A stretch of 64,000 bases of DNA. Source: Bin55 sp964572845. GTDB lineage: Bacteria; Pseudomonadota; Gammaproteobacteria; Pseudomonadales; Azotimanducaceae. The DNA lies in NCBI GenBank assembly GCA_964572845.1, contig CAZNFX010000007.1:124001-188000 (forward strand), written 5' to 3'. This document shows positions 54,163-62,964 of the stretch, piece after piece. The notes beneath the pieces were generated by a model. The model saw only the letters and a program-made list of their open reading frames with translations, was not told the origin of the DNA and searched no databases. The translations under genes were made by a program, and so were the position numbers. Each line of letters opens with the position of its first letter. The stretch's first letter is position 1.

Positions 54163-55344
54163 ATGACGAGTATCGGTACTCCCCTAACAAGTACTGCAAC
54201 CCGCGTAATGATGCTTGGTAGCGGGGAGTTGGGAAAGGAAGTGGTCATTGAATTGCAGCGTCTTGGGGTCGAAACGATTGCCGTGGACCGCTACGACAAC
54301 GCTCCGGCGATGCAGGTGGCTCACCGGAGCCACACTATCGACATGTTGGATTCGCAACAGCTGGTATCTCTGGTCGAGAGTGAAAGCCCTCATCTGATAG
54401 TTCCGGAAATTGAAGCGATCGCTACAGCTTCGTTGAAAGACTTGGAGGCAAGTGGTTTTCGAGTGATTCCATCGGCAAATGCAGTTCACCTTACGATGAA
54501 CCGCGAAGGCATTCGAACTCTAGCTGGACAAACACTCAAGATCCCTGTATCAGCCTACTGCTTCGCTGATTCCGAGAAGACGTACTTGGAAGGCATCGAA
54601 CAGATTGGGCTGCCCTGTGTCGTCAAACCAACTATGAGCTCCTCGGGCAAGGGACAATCCGTGGTGCGGTCCATGGAAACAGCACTCCAATCGTGGAAGT
54701 ACGCGCAGGAAGGAACTAGGGGTGCCGCCGAGAGGGTGATCATTGAGGAAATGATCGATTTCGATTACGAGATAACACTACTGACCGTTCAGCATTCCGC
54801 TGGTGTTTCCTACTGTGAACCGATTGGACATCGGCAGGAGCGAGGAGACTATCGCGAGTCGTGGCAACCGCATGAAATGGAGCAGGGCGTCCTCGAAGAG
54901 TGCCAAAGTATTGCAGCAAATGTAACCAAAGCGCTTGGAGGATGGGGCATTTACGGCGTTGAGTTTTTCATAAAAGGCGACAAGGTCTTCTTTAGCGAAC
55001 TGAGTCCTCGTCCACATGACACGGGAATGGTCACTTTGGTGAGTCAGGATCTGTCCGAGTTTGCTTTGCATGCACGGGCAATACTGGGTCTGCCCATACC
55101 CACAATCGAAAACTACGGCCCATCTGCAACAGCCGTGGTTATCGTTGGGGGACATTCGGAGCAGGTTCAATTCGATCGATTGGACGAAGCATTGCAGGAA
55201 CCTGGTACGCATGTCCGATTGTTTGGAAAGCCTTTTGTTAGCGGTGAGCGACGCATGGGCGTTGCACTTTCCAGAGGGGAGTCTATTGACGAAGCTCGAT
55301 CGAAGGCACGCACCGCAGCAAGCCGAATTGGCTACACGGTCTAG
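54163..55344 (+). CDS. purT: Formate-dependent phosphoribosylglycinamide formyltransferase (PurT)
   Basis: A 393-residue ATP-grasp enzyme that formylates GAR using formate and ATP in purine synthesis. Seen: the N-terminal nucleotide-binding fold MMLGSGELGKEVVIELQRLG near 15, IVPEIEAI near 88, LPCVVKPTMSSSGKGQSVV near 147 (ATP-grasp), and FSELSPRPHDTGMVTL near 280 (metal-binding and catalytic residues). The length is that of the family. Formate for this step can come from HutG, which releases it in this window (inference). The gene stands alone, starting at the ATG at 54163. Confidence 0.95.
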   Translation: MTSIGTPLTSTATRVMMLGSGELGKEVVIELQRLGVETIAVDRYDNAPAMQVAHRSHTIDMLDSQQLVSLVESESPHLIVPEIEAIATASLKDLEASGFRVIPSANAVHLTMNREGIRTLAGQTLKIPVSAYCFADSEKTYLEGIEQIGLPCVVKPTMSSSGKGQSVVRSMETALQSWKYAQEGTRGAAERVIIEEMIDFDYEITLLTVQHSAGVSYCEPIGHRQERGDYRESWQPHEMEQGVLEECQSIAANVTKALGGWGIYGVEFFIKGDKVFFSELSPRPHDTGMVTLVSQDLSEFALHARAILGLPIPTIENYGPSATAVVIVGGHSEQVQFDRLDEALQEPGTHVRLFGKPFVSGERRMGVALSRGESIDEARSKARTAASRIGYTV

Positions 55345-55378
55345 CCCGATCGGATGTCACATTCATTGTTTGGGTACT

Positions 55379-55400
55379 AGACAGTCGTTAAGATCTGTCT
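55379..55400 (+). terminator. Weak hairpin after purT
   Basis: AGACAG (55379-55384) pairs with CTGTCT (55395-55400) around a 10-base loop, 35 bases after the purT stop. There is no T-run, so this is only a candidate. Confidence 0.25.
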
Positions 55401-55549
55401 GAGTTGCCATCCGCTGGCACGTATTCTGTATCGGAATGCATCGTGTTTCGTCGAATGACCCGTTGAACGACCCGCCGTGACGTGCCTATACTCAGAACAC
55501 CAGACTGGCTACATTGAGGCAGTCATTGAAACAATCTTTGGAGGCAGAC

Positions 55550-55774
55550 ATGTTCAAGGTCACAGACGCCACGGGCGCACAAGTATTGATTAATCCGCTA
55601 CAGATTTCCTACATCAGAGAAAGGAACAAGAAATCCGTGGAAATTATTCTTGCCGGAATGGACGACACAGCAATCGTGGCAGGAATAAGGGTCGATACCG
55701 ATGGTCGGGACCCCAATGCCGTGATGGAAGATTGGGAGCTTCAACTGGACCGTTGGTATTCCACCAATCTGTGA
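55550..55774 (+). CDS. Small FlbD-like protein, paralogue of 56785-57045
   Basis: 74 residues starting at an ATG with a strong GGAGG at 55540-55544. It begins MFKVTDATGAQVLINPLQISYIRER, in which a short strand pattern with INP and YI is shared with the small protein at 56785-57045. The C-terminal part has a DPNAVMEDW...LDRW pattern, again shared (DPKAVLARW...ISQW). A weak likeness to the FlbD family of short flagellar-locus proteins is visible in the N-terminal half, but no flagellar genes are near. I do not assign a function. No signal or membrane segment. Confidence 0.6.
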   Translation: MFKVTDATGAQVLINPLQISYIRERNKKSVEIILAGMDDTAIVAGIRVDTDGRDPNAVMEDWELQLDRWYSTNL

Positions 55775-55943
55775 AGTTGCTGGCATGGAATTCATGGTCA
55801 CAAAACAAGCACAGTTGCCCTAACCGTCGATCGATAGACGTAGAACGTGACGTCTAAGGTGCGACGCCAATTATGACTTGATGCGTTGCAAAAATGCATC
55901 CAATCAGACCTATAATCGAAGCTAATTCAAACAAGAGAATGGC

Positions 55944-56282
55944 ATGTTTCAACTGAAATCTTGGAAAGTGATTGTCGCCTGCATCGTCTGCGTTGGCCTA
56001 TGTTCTGGATGTGTGGTAGTTTCTCAATCGCAAGCGGAGTTGGTTTCACTCACAGCCAACGAGAAAACAGCGACCATAAATTCTTTGTGCGAAACAGGAA
56101 AGAAGAGCGGGTTCGAGATCTACTCGTTTTGGTATCAATCGGAGCATGGTCCCAGCGAGGTCTTCTATCGGTGTCTAACGACACGTGCAGAAGCGATGCG
56201 AGACCGAGAGCATCTACGTGGTGCCACCATTGTTACTAAAGACAGTAGTGTGATCGATGTGTTTGGTGAGTTGAGTTTCTAA
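55944..56282 (+). CDS. Small predicted lipoprotein, unknown family
   Basis: 112 residues. An N-terminal signal segment (VIVACIVCVGLCSGC) ends in a lipobox-like C-S-G-C, so lipid attachment at the last cysteine is likely, though the residue at -3 is cysteine rather than leucine. The mature part has paired cysteines (NSLCETG and FYRCLTT) and a conserved-looking C-terminal ATIVTKDSSVIDVFGEL. It follows purT and a small protein on the same strand with a 169-base gap. I do not recognise the family. The stop codon is immediately followed by a run of fifteen C residues. Confidence 0.58.
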   Translation: MFQLKSWKVIVACIVCVGLCSGCVVVSQSQAELVSLTANEKTATINSLCETGKKSGFEIYSFWYQSEHGPSEVFYRCLTTRAEAMRDREHLRGATIVTKDSSVIDVFGELSF

Positions 56283-56297
56283 CCCCCCCCCCCCCCC
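56283..56297. repeat. C15 homopolymer followed by A7
   Basis: Fifteen consecutive C at 56283-56297, then seven A at 56298-56304, beginning at the first base after the lipoprotein stop. Runs of this length are rare in bacterial DNA and prone to slippage, and also prone to assembly error. Confidence 0.9.
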
Positions 56298-56304
56298 AAA
56301 AAAA

Positions 56305-56784
56305 CTCCTGCTCACGTATTGCAACACTACAACAGCAGGTCTTTTCTCGCCCAATAGGGGTGGCTCTAACGGAGATCCAAGTTTCAACCAATTGAACCAA
56401 ACTCCCGTGGTTTGCTTGGGTTCTGATTTCTCTTAGATTTGGATCGGGCAATGTGACCCGTCGACGGGGCATATAGCGGACTCGACTCCATTGAGGTCGT
56501 CGCCATCCGGTAAGAAGGTGTTGCGAACCCTTGGACAATGCCTGTGTGTCGACCTCTATACAAAGGAGTTGATTGCGGGGTCGCATAACGATCAAAGTAA
56601 CTGGCAGTCGGTTGTTTCGCCACCTATACAGCGCTTTAATGGATTGGTTTGAGGCGGTTCGATGTCAAGAACTTTAGGTACGCCAAATTTTGGGTGATCG
56701 CTTTGCAAGGAGGATGGCGCGTGATGAACCGGCGTCGTGGGCTGGGTGGCAACGAATGGGACATTTCGCTTGTAGTCTAATGCT
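56305..56784. other. Intergenic region after the C-run, no gene seen
   Basis: About 480 bases. Minus-strand frames exist here but have no family likeness and low coding character, so I do not call them. I looked for tRNA-Sec, given the nearby selA and selB, and found no acceptor/T-arm pair. Confidence 0.45.
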
Positions 56785-57045
56785 ATGGAACTTCAATGGA
56801 ACCCATTCATGCTCAAAGTCGAAAAGAGAAATGGCGGCGAAGCGCTCATCAATCCCAATCATATTGCTTACATAGAAACGAGAGGCAAAAAGAGCTTGCG
56901 AGTTGTTCTAGACTGTCCGCATCCTTATTTGCTCTATGGTGGCGGAACGTTCTTGAGGGTACGTCTCAAGGACGAAGATCCCAAGGCCGTGCTTGCAAGG
57001 TGGGGCGAGCAGATAAGCCAATGGATGGCCGAACACCGGACGTAG
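56785..57045 (+). CDS. Small FlbD-like protein, paralogue of 55550-55774
   Basis: 86 residues: EKRNGGEALINPNHIAYIETRGKKSLRVVL, seen in blocks, followed by a tail DPKAVLARWGEQISQWMAEH that mirrors the other small protein. The shared INP...YI...KKS block and the tryptophan-spaced tail suggest a recent duplication of about one protein length with divergence. As for the paralogue, a weak resemblance to FlbD-type proteins is the only hint. An internal ATG at 56809 (MLKVEK) would match the start of the other copy. It converges on selB. Confidence 0.58.
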   Translation: MELQWNPFMLKVEKRNGGEALINPNHIAYIETRGKKSLRVVLDCPHPYLLYGGGTFLRVRLKDEDPKAVLARWGEQISQWMAEHRT

Positions 57046-57108
57046 GTGCGACATTGGATTGAATGCGGTCGCAGTCTGGCATTGGATCCTAGTCTGGCAA
57101 CCTATCTC

Positions 57109-58992
57109 TTATGTTTCAACGGCTCGTTCAATGGGCCCAATGACTGTGCGAACATCTCCAGTGCGCTTTGTAAATCGCTGGCGATCGAAATACTCCAGAA
57201 TGTCAATGACAGGCATCCGACCCATTCCACTCTCGTCGCGAAATTCTCGAACTGTGAATGGATGTTTCTCGTTCAGGCAGATTGCTAGCTTTGCAAGCTC
57301 GTTCAGGCGCGACCTGGTGAAGTAGCGTTTTGGAGTTACTTGAACCAACATGTTCGCCCCTGACATACGTTGAAGCTCCGCCTCAAGCATCCTTAGAGGC
57401 ATTCTTAGCACCTTGGCTATATCGCCTGTCGTGGGTGGCTGGGTGACTTCAATGATGGGACAGATTCTTTCGTAGAGTTGCCTGTTGTAGGTAGGTTTGT
57501 CCACTACATGCGAGTGCAGCGAGTATCTTCCCGAGTTGGCGCGAAACAAGCCTTGGTCAACTCCGTATGCGAGCACGAATTGCGTCGTTTCGCGATTGCA
57601 TTTCAAATGGTTTGCAAGCTGTGGGAATGACATACCAGGTTCCGAAGGTTTTTCCTGGTGCAGTCTGGAAAGGACAGAATCAACCTCCGAAGTAATCGAA
57701 CGCAATGTGTCTTGGTGCAGAAAACGATCGTTTAACTTGAGAACACCCGCAAGTTGTTCGAGTTCGGTTGCAACTTCTGCGGGGAGATTCCAGGAGATTT
57801 GGAAATCGCGCAGGCGAACACAGCGACCCCTGCAAGCGAGAATGAAAGCGTCTGCGTAATTGGCCTTCTCAACCAAAGGCACAAGCGCGGACAATGTTGT
57901 GACTCTGTCAGTGCTTTGCCGCCGTGTGGGTGGTTCACTGACCGAGACGACCAAGCCACCTCCAAGAGTCCTTTGCAAATCGTGATCTCGGACAATTAAC
58001 CTATCACCAACCTTGACATCAAGCTGATGCTCTGACGTTAGGTCCGCTAGCCCAACATTGCCTGCCTGTAGAGAAGCTTGCAAGGGGAGCAGCCTTGCTT
58101 GTGAGTGGCTCGTTGCATGGTAGACATGCACGGGATGCCAATGACTCACCCGACGCGGGAAATCTGGAACAACTTCAAGATTTAGGGTCAACTCGGTTGT
58201 CTGCTCCGCATATTCGGGGTCACGAAGCCACATGCCTCGAGTGACTCTCGATGCTGACTCTCCTGACATATTGATTCCACATCGGTCTCCCGCACGCGCC
58301 ACATTGGCTGGCAGCCCATTTACAACAAGACTTCTGGCTCGTACACGTTTCCCGGTCTGCGAGATCGTCAATTCGCTGCCGATTTCGATTGACCCATCGA
58401 ATACAGTACCTGTCACGACAGCTCCGATCCCTCGTGGACTGAATGATCTGTCAATTGAGAATCGAACATTTCGTTGTCGGTCTTGTCGCTTGAATGTGGA
58501 GGCTGCAATGCTCAATTGCTTGCGAATCTCATCGACTCCAGCTCCGGTTGTTGCTGATGTCGGCACGATTGGACACCCATCCAGAAAGGACGCAGATGTC
58601 AAGGTTCGAAGTTGATTGGTGACCTCGGAGATGCGCTTTTCGTCGACCAAATCGATTTTGTTGAGAACAACGGTTCCCTGTCCCAAACCAAGCAACTGGA
58701 GAACGTTGAGATGTTCTCTTGTTTGAGGCATCACTCCGTCGTCCGCAGCAACGATCAGCAACGCATGCTGCATGCTGGCTATCCCCGCGATCATGTTGTG
58801 AATGAACCTGTGGTGCCCTGGCACATCGACAAATCCAACCCTGTGGCCATCAAAGTCGTGGTAGGCAAAACCCAGGTCGATGGTTAGTCCGCGCCGCTTC
58901 TCCTCTTCCAAACGGTCCGTGTCGACACCGGTCAATGCTTTGACTATGGCCGTCTTGCCATGATCGACATGGCCAGCCAGAGTAACGATCAA
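57109..58992 (-). CDS. selB: Selenocysteine-specific elongation factor SelB
   Basis: A 627-residue GTPase that brings selenocysteinyl-tRNA to UGA codons by binding a stem-loop in the mRNA. Seen: G1 GHVDHGKT at 7-14, the G2/G3 segment GLTIDLGF with DVPGHHRF near 57, NKID near 113, and EF-Tu-like domains II-III. The C-terminal third is a series of winged helices (the SECIS-binding part), ending with DILEYFDRQRFTKRTGDVR. The length fits the family. Its start overlaps the selA stop by four bases, so the two genes are coupled. Presence of SelB implies that the organism reads some UGA as selenocysteine. Confidence 0.94.
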   Translation of the reverse strand: MIVTLAGHVDHGKTAIVKALTGVDTDRLEEEKRRGLTIDLGFAYHDFDGHRVGFVDVPGHHRFIHNMIAGIASMQHALLIVAADDGVMPQTREHLNVLQLLGLGQGTVVLNKIDLVDEKRISEVTNQLRTLTSASFLDGCPIVPTSATTGAGVDEIRKQLSIAASTFKRQDRQRNVRFSIDRSFSPRGIGAVVTGTVFDGSIEIGSELTISQTGKRVRARSLVVNGLPANVARAGDRCGINMSGESASRVTRGMWLRDPEYAEQTTELTLNLEVVPDFPRRVSHWHPVHVYHATSHSQARLLPLQASLQAGNVGLADLTSEHQLDVKVGDRLIVRDHDLQRTLGGGLVVSVSEPPTRRQSTDRVTTLSALVPLVEKANYADAFILACRGRCVRLRDFQISWNLPAEVATELEQLAGVLKLNDRFLHQDTLRSITSEVDSVLSRLHQEKPSEPGMSFPQLANHLKCNRETTQFVLAYGVDQGLFRANSGRYSLHSHVVDKPTYNRQLYERICPIIEVTQPPTTGDIAKVLRMPLRMLEAELQRMSGANMLVQVTPKRYFTRSRLNELAKLAICLNEKHPFTVREFRDESGMGRMPVIDILEYFDRQRFTKRTGDVRTVIGPIERAVET

Positions 58993-60347
58993 TTCAAGTG
59001 CCCAAGCGTCTCAAGCAGGTCATCCAGAGGTTCGGCGCCACGCATGTCAAAAAGCAATCTTGACTTGCTGCGACGGCCTATGACTGCTGGTTTCAAGTCT
59101 CTAAGGAGCTGCTCGAATTTTCTCAACTCACTTTCCTGCGTATGACTGACGGCTACCGCGATGGATGGGAGTCGGGTCGTAGGCTGAGACCCGCTTCCGA
59201 TGACGGAGTGGCTCTCTACGATCTCAAAGGTCAGTGTGCTAGCTATTGATTTCAGTACTTTGTCCACACAGCGGGCTCGGTGTTGGAGTTCCTTTTGGGA
59301 AAGCGTCAAATCTCTAAGCAATTTCACATGGCGATGCATGGTCGTTGGATCTTCATAGGCCTTGAGAGTCTCATCAAGGAGTGCCAGAGAGAGCTTGTCC
59401 ATTCGCAACGCCCGCTTGAGCGGATTGGAGTCGATCCTTTCAATCAAATCAGCTCGTCCAACTATGATGCCTGCTTGGGGTCCACCCATGAGCTTGTCTC
59501 CGGAGAAAGTCACCAAGTCGGTTCCGTTGCTCAGAGAGTCGGCCGGAAGGGGTTCTTTGGGTAGATGTAGCTTTTCGAGGTCGACTAGAGCACCACTGCC
59601 CAAATCCAGCACGAAAGGGATTCCGGTCTGTTGAGACAGCTCAGCGAGTTGCTTTTCGGTCGCACACTCTGTATAGCCTTGGATGTGGAAGTTGCTCGGA
59701 TGCGCTTTCATCAACAACGCCGATTTTTCGGAAATTGCGTTGGCGTAGTCCGCGATGCGCGTCCGGTTCGTTGTGCCTACTTCGATCAGCTGGCATCCTG
59801 CCCGCGACATGATTTCCGGCAGTCGGAAGCTACCTCCGATTTCTATCAGCTCTCCGCGCGAAACCAGTACTTCTCGATTGCTGGCAAACGTATTCAACAC
59901 GATTAGGACAGCGGCAGCATTGTTGTTCACAACAGTAGCGGATTGGGCACCCGTCAAACGGATCAAGCGTTCCCGCACTACGCCTTCCCGGTCGCCACGA
60001 ACACCTTTGCGTAGGTCAAACTCCAAGTTGACAGGTCGTGTGGTCGTCTCAATCGCTCGTAGCAGGAGGTCCTTATCCAGCACTGCGCGCCCCAAATTGG
60101 TATGCAGAATCGTGCCGGTCAGATTGAACACGGGCTGAAATCCGAGATGTCGGTTTTCTCGAAGCCAGGTGCAAACCCTTGTAGCGTACTCCGACAAGCT
60201 CAAATCTGAGGCTGCGTTGAGTTGGTGCTGCCTTAGGTCACTTTGTACTGCACGAACGCCGTCGACCACATTGGCAAATCCCCATTCTTCGACCAGCGAG
60301 GTCAAAGCGTTTGAACGTGCTATGGCGTCGACAGATGCTAGTCTCAT
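58989..60347 (-). CDS. selA: L-seryl-tRNA(Sec) selenium transferase SelA
   Basis: A PLP enzyme of about 452 residues that converts seryl-tRNA(Sec) to selenocysteinyl-tRNA(Sec) using selenophosphate. Seen: the N-terminal SVDAIARSNALTSLVEEWG, INLTGTI-like FNLTGTILHTNLGRAVL near 90, and the PLP-lysine segment VTFSGDKLMGGPQAGIIVG near 290. The start at 60347 places the family N-terminus (MRLASVDAI) at the beginning; the frame is open to 60452 but that extension has no family likeness. selA-selB is the usual order. selD and selC are not in this window. Confidence 0.94.
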   Translation of the reverse strand: MRLASVDAIARSNALTSLVEEWGFANVVDGVRAVQSDLRQHQLNAASDLSLSEYATRVCTWLRENRHLGFQPVFNLTGTILHTNLGRAVLDKDLLLRAIETTTRPVNLEFDLRKGVRGDREGVVRERLIRLTGAQSATVVNNNAAAVLIVLNTFASNREVLVSRGELIEIGGSFRLPEIMSRAGCQLIEVGTTNRTRIADYANAISEKSALLMKAHPSNFHIQGYTECATEKQLAELSQQTGIPFVLDLGSGALVDLEKLHLPKEPLPADSLSNGTDLVTFSGDKLMGGPQAGIIVGRADLIERIDSNPLKRALRMDKLSLALLDETLKAYEDPTTMHRHVKLLRDLTLSQKELQHRARCVDKVLKSIASTLTFEIVESHSVIGSGSQPTTRLPSIAVAVSHTQESELRKFEQLLRDLKPAVIGRRSKSRLLFDMRGAEPLDDLLETLGHLN

Positions 60348-60510
60348 GTTTCCGGTGCAATCCAAATTGTCGTTGGTCGTGCTGTGCTGACTGTGCAACA
60401 GAATGTCAAGTGCTTGATTGGGTATGGTACGACTTCCACGGATACCGTGCATTCAACTAGTAAACTGATATAGGTCTGGTTCGACTGCATGGGTAGAGAA
60501 GAGGAGCAAC

Positions 60511-61395
60511 ATGGCTGAATCCAAGAGAGTGGCGTTCGTGGGACTTGGAGTTATGGGCTTTCCAATGGCAGGTCACTTGGCGGCCGCGGGACATCAAGTT
60601 TTCGTCTACAACCGTACCGATCAAAAGGCGGAAGAATGGTTGGACAAGCATCAGGGAAGTTCTTGCCCTACACCAGCAGAAGCAGCGGCTGAAGCGGAGA
60701 TTGTCTTTATGTGCGTTGGCAACGATGACGACGTTCGAAGCGTTGCCCATGGTTCGGACGGCGTCTTCGCTGGAGTGCATTCGGGTTCTATTGTGGTGGA
60801 TCACACTACCGCATCTATGGAATTGGCACAGGAGCTCAACGAAGCCGCGCAGCAAACGAACAGCGAGTTTCTAGATGCCCCTCTCAGCGGAGGCCAGGCT
60901 GGAGCGGACAACGCCCAACTGACAATAATGGTTGGTGGAGATCAAGCAACCTTCGACCGTGCGTACCCTGTCTTAGACGTTTACGCGAAGATCGCCAAAT
61001 TGATGGGTAGTGTAGGAGCAGGTCAGTTAACCAAGATGGTCAATCAGGTGTGCATTGCTGGAATCCTTCAGGGATTGTCGGAAGGATTGCACCTTGCCGA
61101 GAAGGCGGGCATGGATGTCGGAGAGATTGTTGAGGTCATTTCCAACGGAGCTGCGCAGTCGTGGCAGATGGACAATCGTGCAGCGACCATGGCAGATCGC
61201 TTTTTTGAGTACGGTTTTGCGGTCAACTGGATGAGAAAGGACTTGGATATCGCCTTGCGTACAGCACGGAGGTACGGTGCGCGGATGCCACTTAGTGCAC
61301 TGGTTGACCAGTTTTATGCTGACGTTCAAGCTTTTGGAGGAGGAAGATGGGATACCTCGAGCTTGATAGAGCGCTTGCGTCGCGTCGATTCCTGA
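60511..61395 (+). CDS. 3-hydroxyisobutyrate dehydrogenase family oxidoreductase
   Basis: A 294-residue NAD(P)-dependent beta-hydroxyacid dehydrogenase. Seen: FVGLGVMGFPMAGHL near 10 (Rossmann glycines), VYNRT, the substrate-binding DAPLSGGQAGAD near 125, and the catalytic lysine in GQLTKMVNQ near 172. The family includes 3-hydroxyisobutyrate, tartronate semialdehyde and related reductases; the substrate is not clear. An excellent GAGGAG precedes the ATG. It is divergent from selA and convergent with the ParB-like gene. No valine-degradation genes are near. Confidence 0.9.
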   Translation: MAESKRVAFVGLGVMGFPMAGHLAAAGHQVFVYNRTDQKAEEWLDKHQGSSCPTPAEAAAEAEIVFMCVGNDDDVRSVAHGSDGVFAGVHSGSIVVDHTTASMELAQELNEAAQQTNSEFLDAPLSGGQAGADNAQLTIMVGGDQATFDRAYPVLDVYAKIAKLMGSVGAGQLTKMVNQVCIAGILQGLSEGLHLAEKAGMDVGEIVEVISNGAAQSWQMDNRAATMADRFFEYGFAVNWMRKDLDIALRTARRYGARMPLSALVDQFYADVQAFGGGRWDTSSLIERLRRVDS

Positions 61396-61427
61396 TTACG
61401 GTGTAAATTAGTCCTATAGGAACAGAT

Positions 61428-62708
61428 TTAGGCGGTAGCAGCAAGTTCGGTGGCCCGCGAATCAGGTGCGTCGACAGATGCAGGTCTCAAGGACTGTTTG
61501 AGGGCTCGGGTTACATTCATCAAGTCTCGTAAATAGGACCACTGCGCGTCATTGATTTCAGCAAGAACCAAGGGCAGTTTGATGTTGTGTGCGTGATCCA
61601 AAGCAACTAGGTCATGGCATGCCTGTATGTAAGCAAGAACAATCTCTTGTCGTTGATCTGTTGAATTTGACTTGGGACTAACCGAATACCCGATTGGATC
61701 GAGAACAGTTGGTTCAATCTGTTGGGTTGCGCTGACAAGCTCCGCGAGTTGCAAAGCGAGCTTTCGCGCATAGCGTTGTCTGCGTTTGAATTCAGATTGC
61801 GTTGACACTTCGCTGTCTGATTGAACAGCGATTGGGGGTGCCTTGCGAACTTTGGTCAAGCCTGAGCGATGGCTAGGGATTCTTCTATTGCGATTCTTCT
61901 TCCTGCGCCTCCTCTTGCTGCTGAGCTTTGACTGTACATCACTCTGTCTTAGACTCTCGATCATTGAGTCCAATTCGGGTTCTCCGACATCAAACATTAA
62001 ACGAACGAGTTGGAGTTCAATGTCACACGATGAGCAGATTTCGTATTCCAATTGATATCTAAGTTCATCAATGTGCCAATCCGACGAATCTGTTGCAGCG
62101 CAAACTTCAGCAAAGACCTGATCAAAGGGAGTTCCGAATTCTCCAAACTCCTTCCAAATCACGTTTCCAATCCTGTAGAGTGAACGTATACGCTCCACTT
62201 GAGGTCGGCCAATACCAATACCGAGTGCGATGGGCAATACCGGAAGCAGCACCTCAACTGCATAGACCATTTGGTTGTAGAGGGAAGCGCTGATCGGATA
62301 ACCCTCCTGTCGTAGTATTTTGACAGCCTGGACTTGCGTGAGCTTCTCTTCGCCAATTTCCTCCTGTTTGAGTTCGACACAGTGAATGAGCGCGCAGGCG
62401 CGTTCGATGAACGGTTTGGTGCGGCGGGCGTCGTTCTGAATAGAGTGTGAGAGTTCTAGCATGAGGTCGTCGACAGGTTTTCGCTCTACACAGTCGACTA
62501 CACGGTACCGAGGATCCTTGGTCTCCTGATAGAGCGACTCCACAATCTCGAGACGCGTCGCGCCGCCATTGATTAAGAGGTACTCTTGCGCACATCGCTT
62601 CGTACCAACGACGAACGGCTCGACCAATCCTCGATTCCGAATTGATTCGCGGAGACGATGGTAGTCCGTTCCTTTCGATCCAGTTTTGATGTGCTTTGTA
62701 TCTGGCAT
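61428..62708 (-). CDS. ICE-type ParB family protein (TIGR03764-like)
   Basis: About 427 residues. The N-terminal half resembles the ParB-like nuclease domain of PFGI-1 class integrating conjugative elements: a RESIRNRGLVEPFVV-type start, YLLINGGATRLEIVESLYQET near 40, and RRTKPFIERACALIHCVE near 90, then PVLPIALGIGIGRPQVERI near 165. The second half is long, with a basic linker rich in R and K (SSKRRRRKKNRNRR). Such proteins segregate or control conjugative DNA. Here no other ICE gene is next to it, so it is an orphan. The frame is open to 62780; 62708 begins after a repeat-rich AT stretch and is only a guess. It may be a domesticated regulator. Confidence 0.75.
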   Translation of the reverse strand: MPDTKHIKTGSKGTDYHRLRESIRNRGLVEPFVVGTKRCAQEYLLINGGATRLEIVESLYQETKDPRYRVVDCVERKPVDDLMLELSHSIQNDARRTKPFIERACALIHCVELKQEEIGEEKLTQVQAVKILRQEGYPISASLYNQMVYAVEVLLPVLPIALGIGIGRPQVERIRSLYRIGNVIWKEFGEFGTPFDQVFAEVCAATDSSDWHIDELRYQLEYEICSSCDIELQLVRLMFDVGEPELDSMIESLRQSDVQSKLSSKRRRRKKNRNRRIPSHRSGLTKVRKAPPIAVQSDSEVSTQSEFKRRQRYARKLALQLAELVSATQQIEPTVLDPIGYSVSPKSNSTDQRQEIVLAYIQACHDLVALDHAHNIKLPLVLAEINDAQWSYLRDLMNVTRALKQSLRPASVDAPDSRATELAATA

Positions 62709-62964
62709 CAAGTTTGTTTCCAACCCATTACTATACATATAACCAGTATAAATGATATGGGTATGCATCCATCGATTCAATGTTCCTGCACGGCACTTTG
62801 TGGGACTGGCAATACCAGTCGGTTTCAGTTCAATCTAGGCAATATCGGAATGGATGCCATTTATTGAATTTAGACTAAAGATGCAATGGAATATCGACTC
62901 AATCGATGGCGAAGTTTTGGGCTATTGCTCGAAACAGCACAAGACGAGGGAGAGACTCAACCAC

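Noticed and set aside
56236..56623. Minus-strand frames of 119 and 79 codons around the C-run
   Set aside because: One passes through the homopolymer and reads GGGG, the translation has no recognisable domain, and neither has a ribosome-binding site.
55345..57108. Search for tRNA-Sec close to selA and selB
   Set aside because: No 8-base acceptor stem with a TTCGA or TTCAA T-arm and a TCA anticodon loop was found on either strand.
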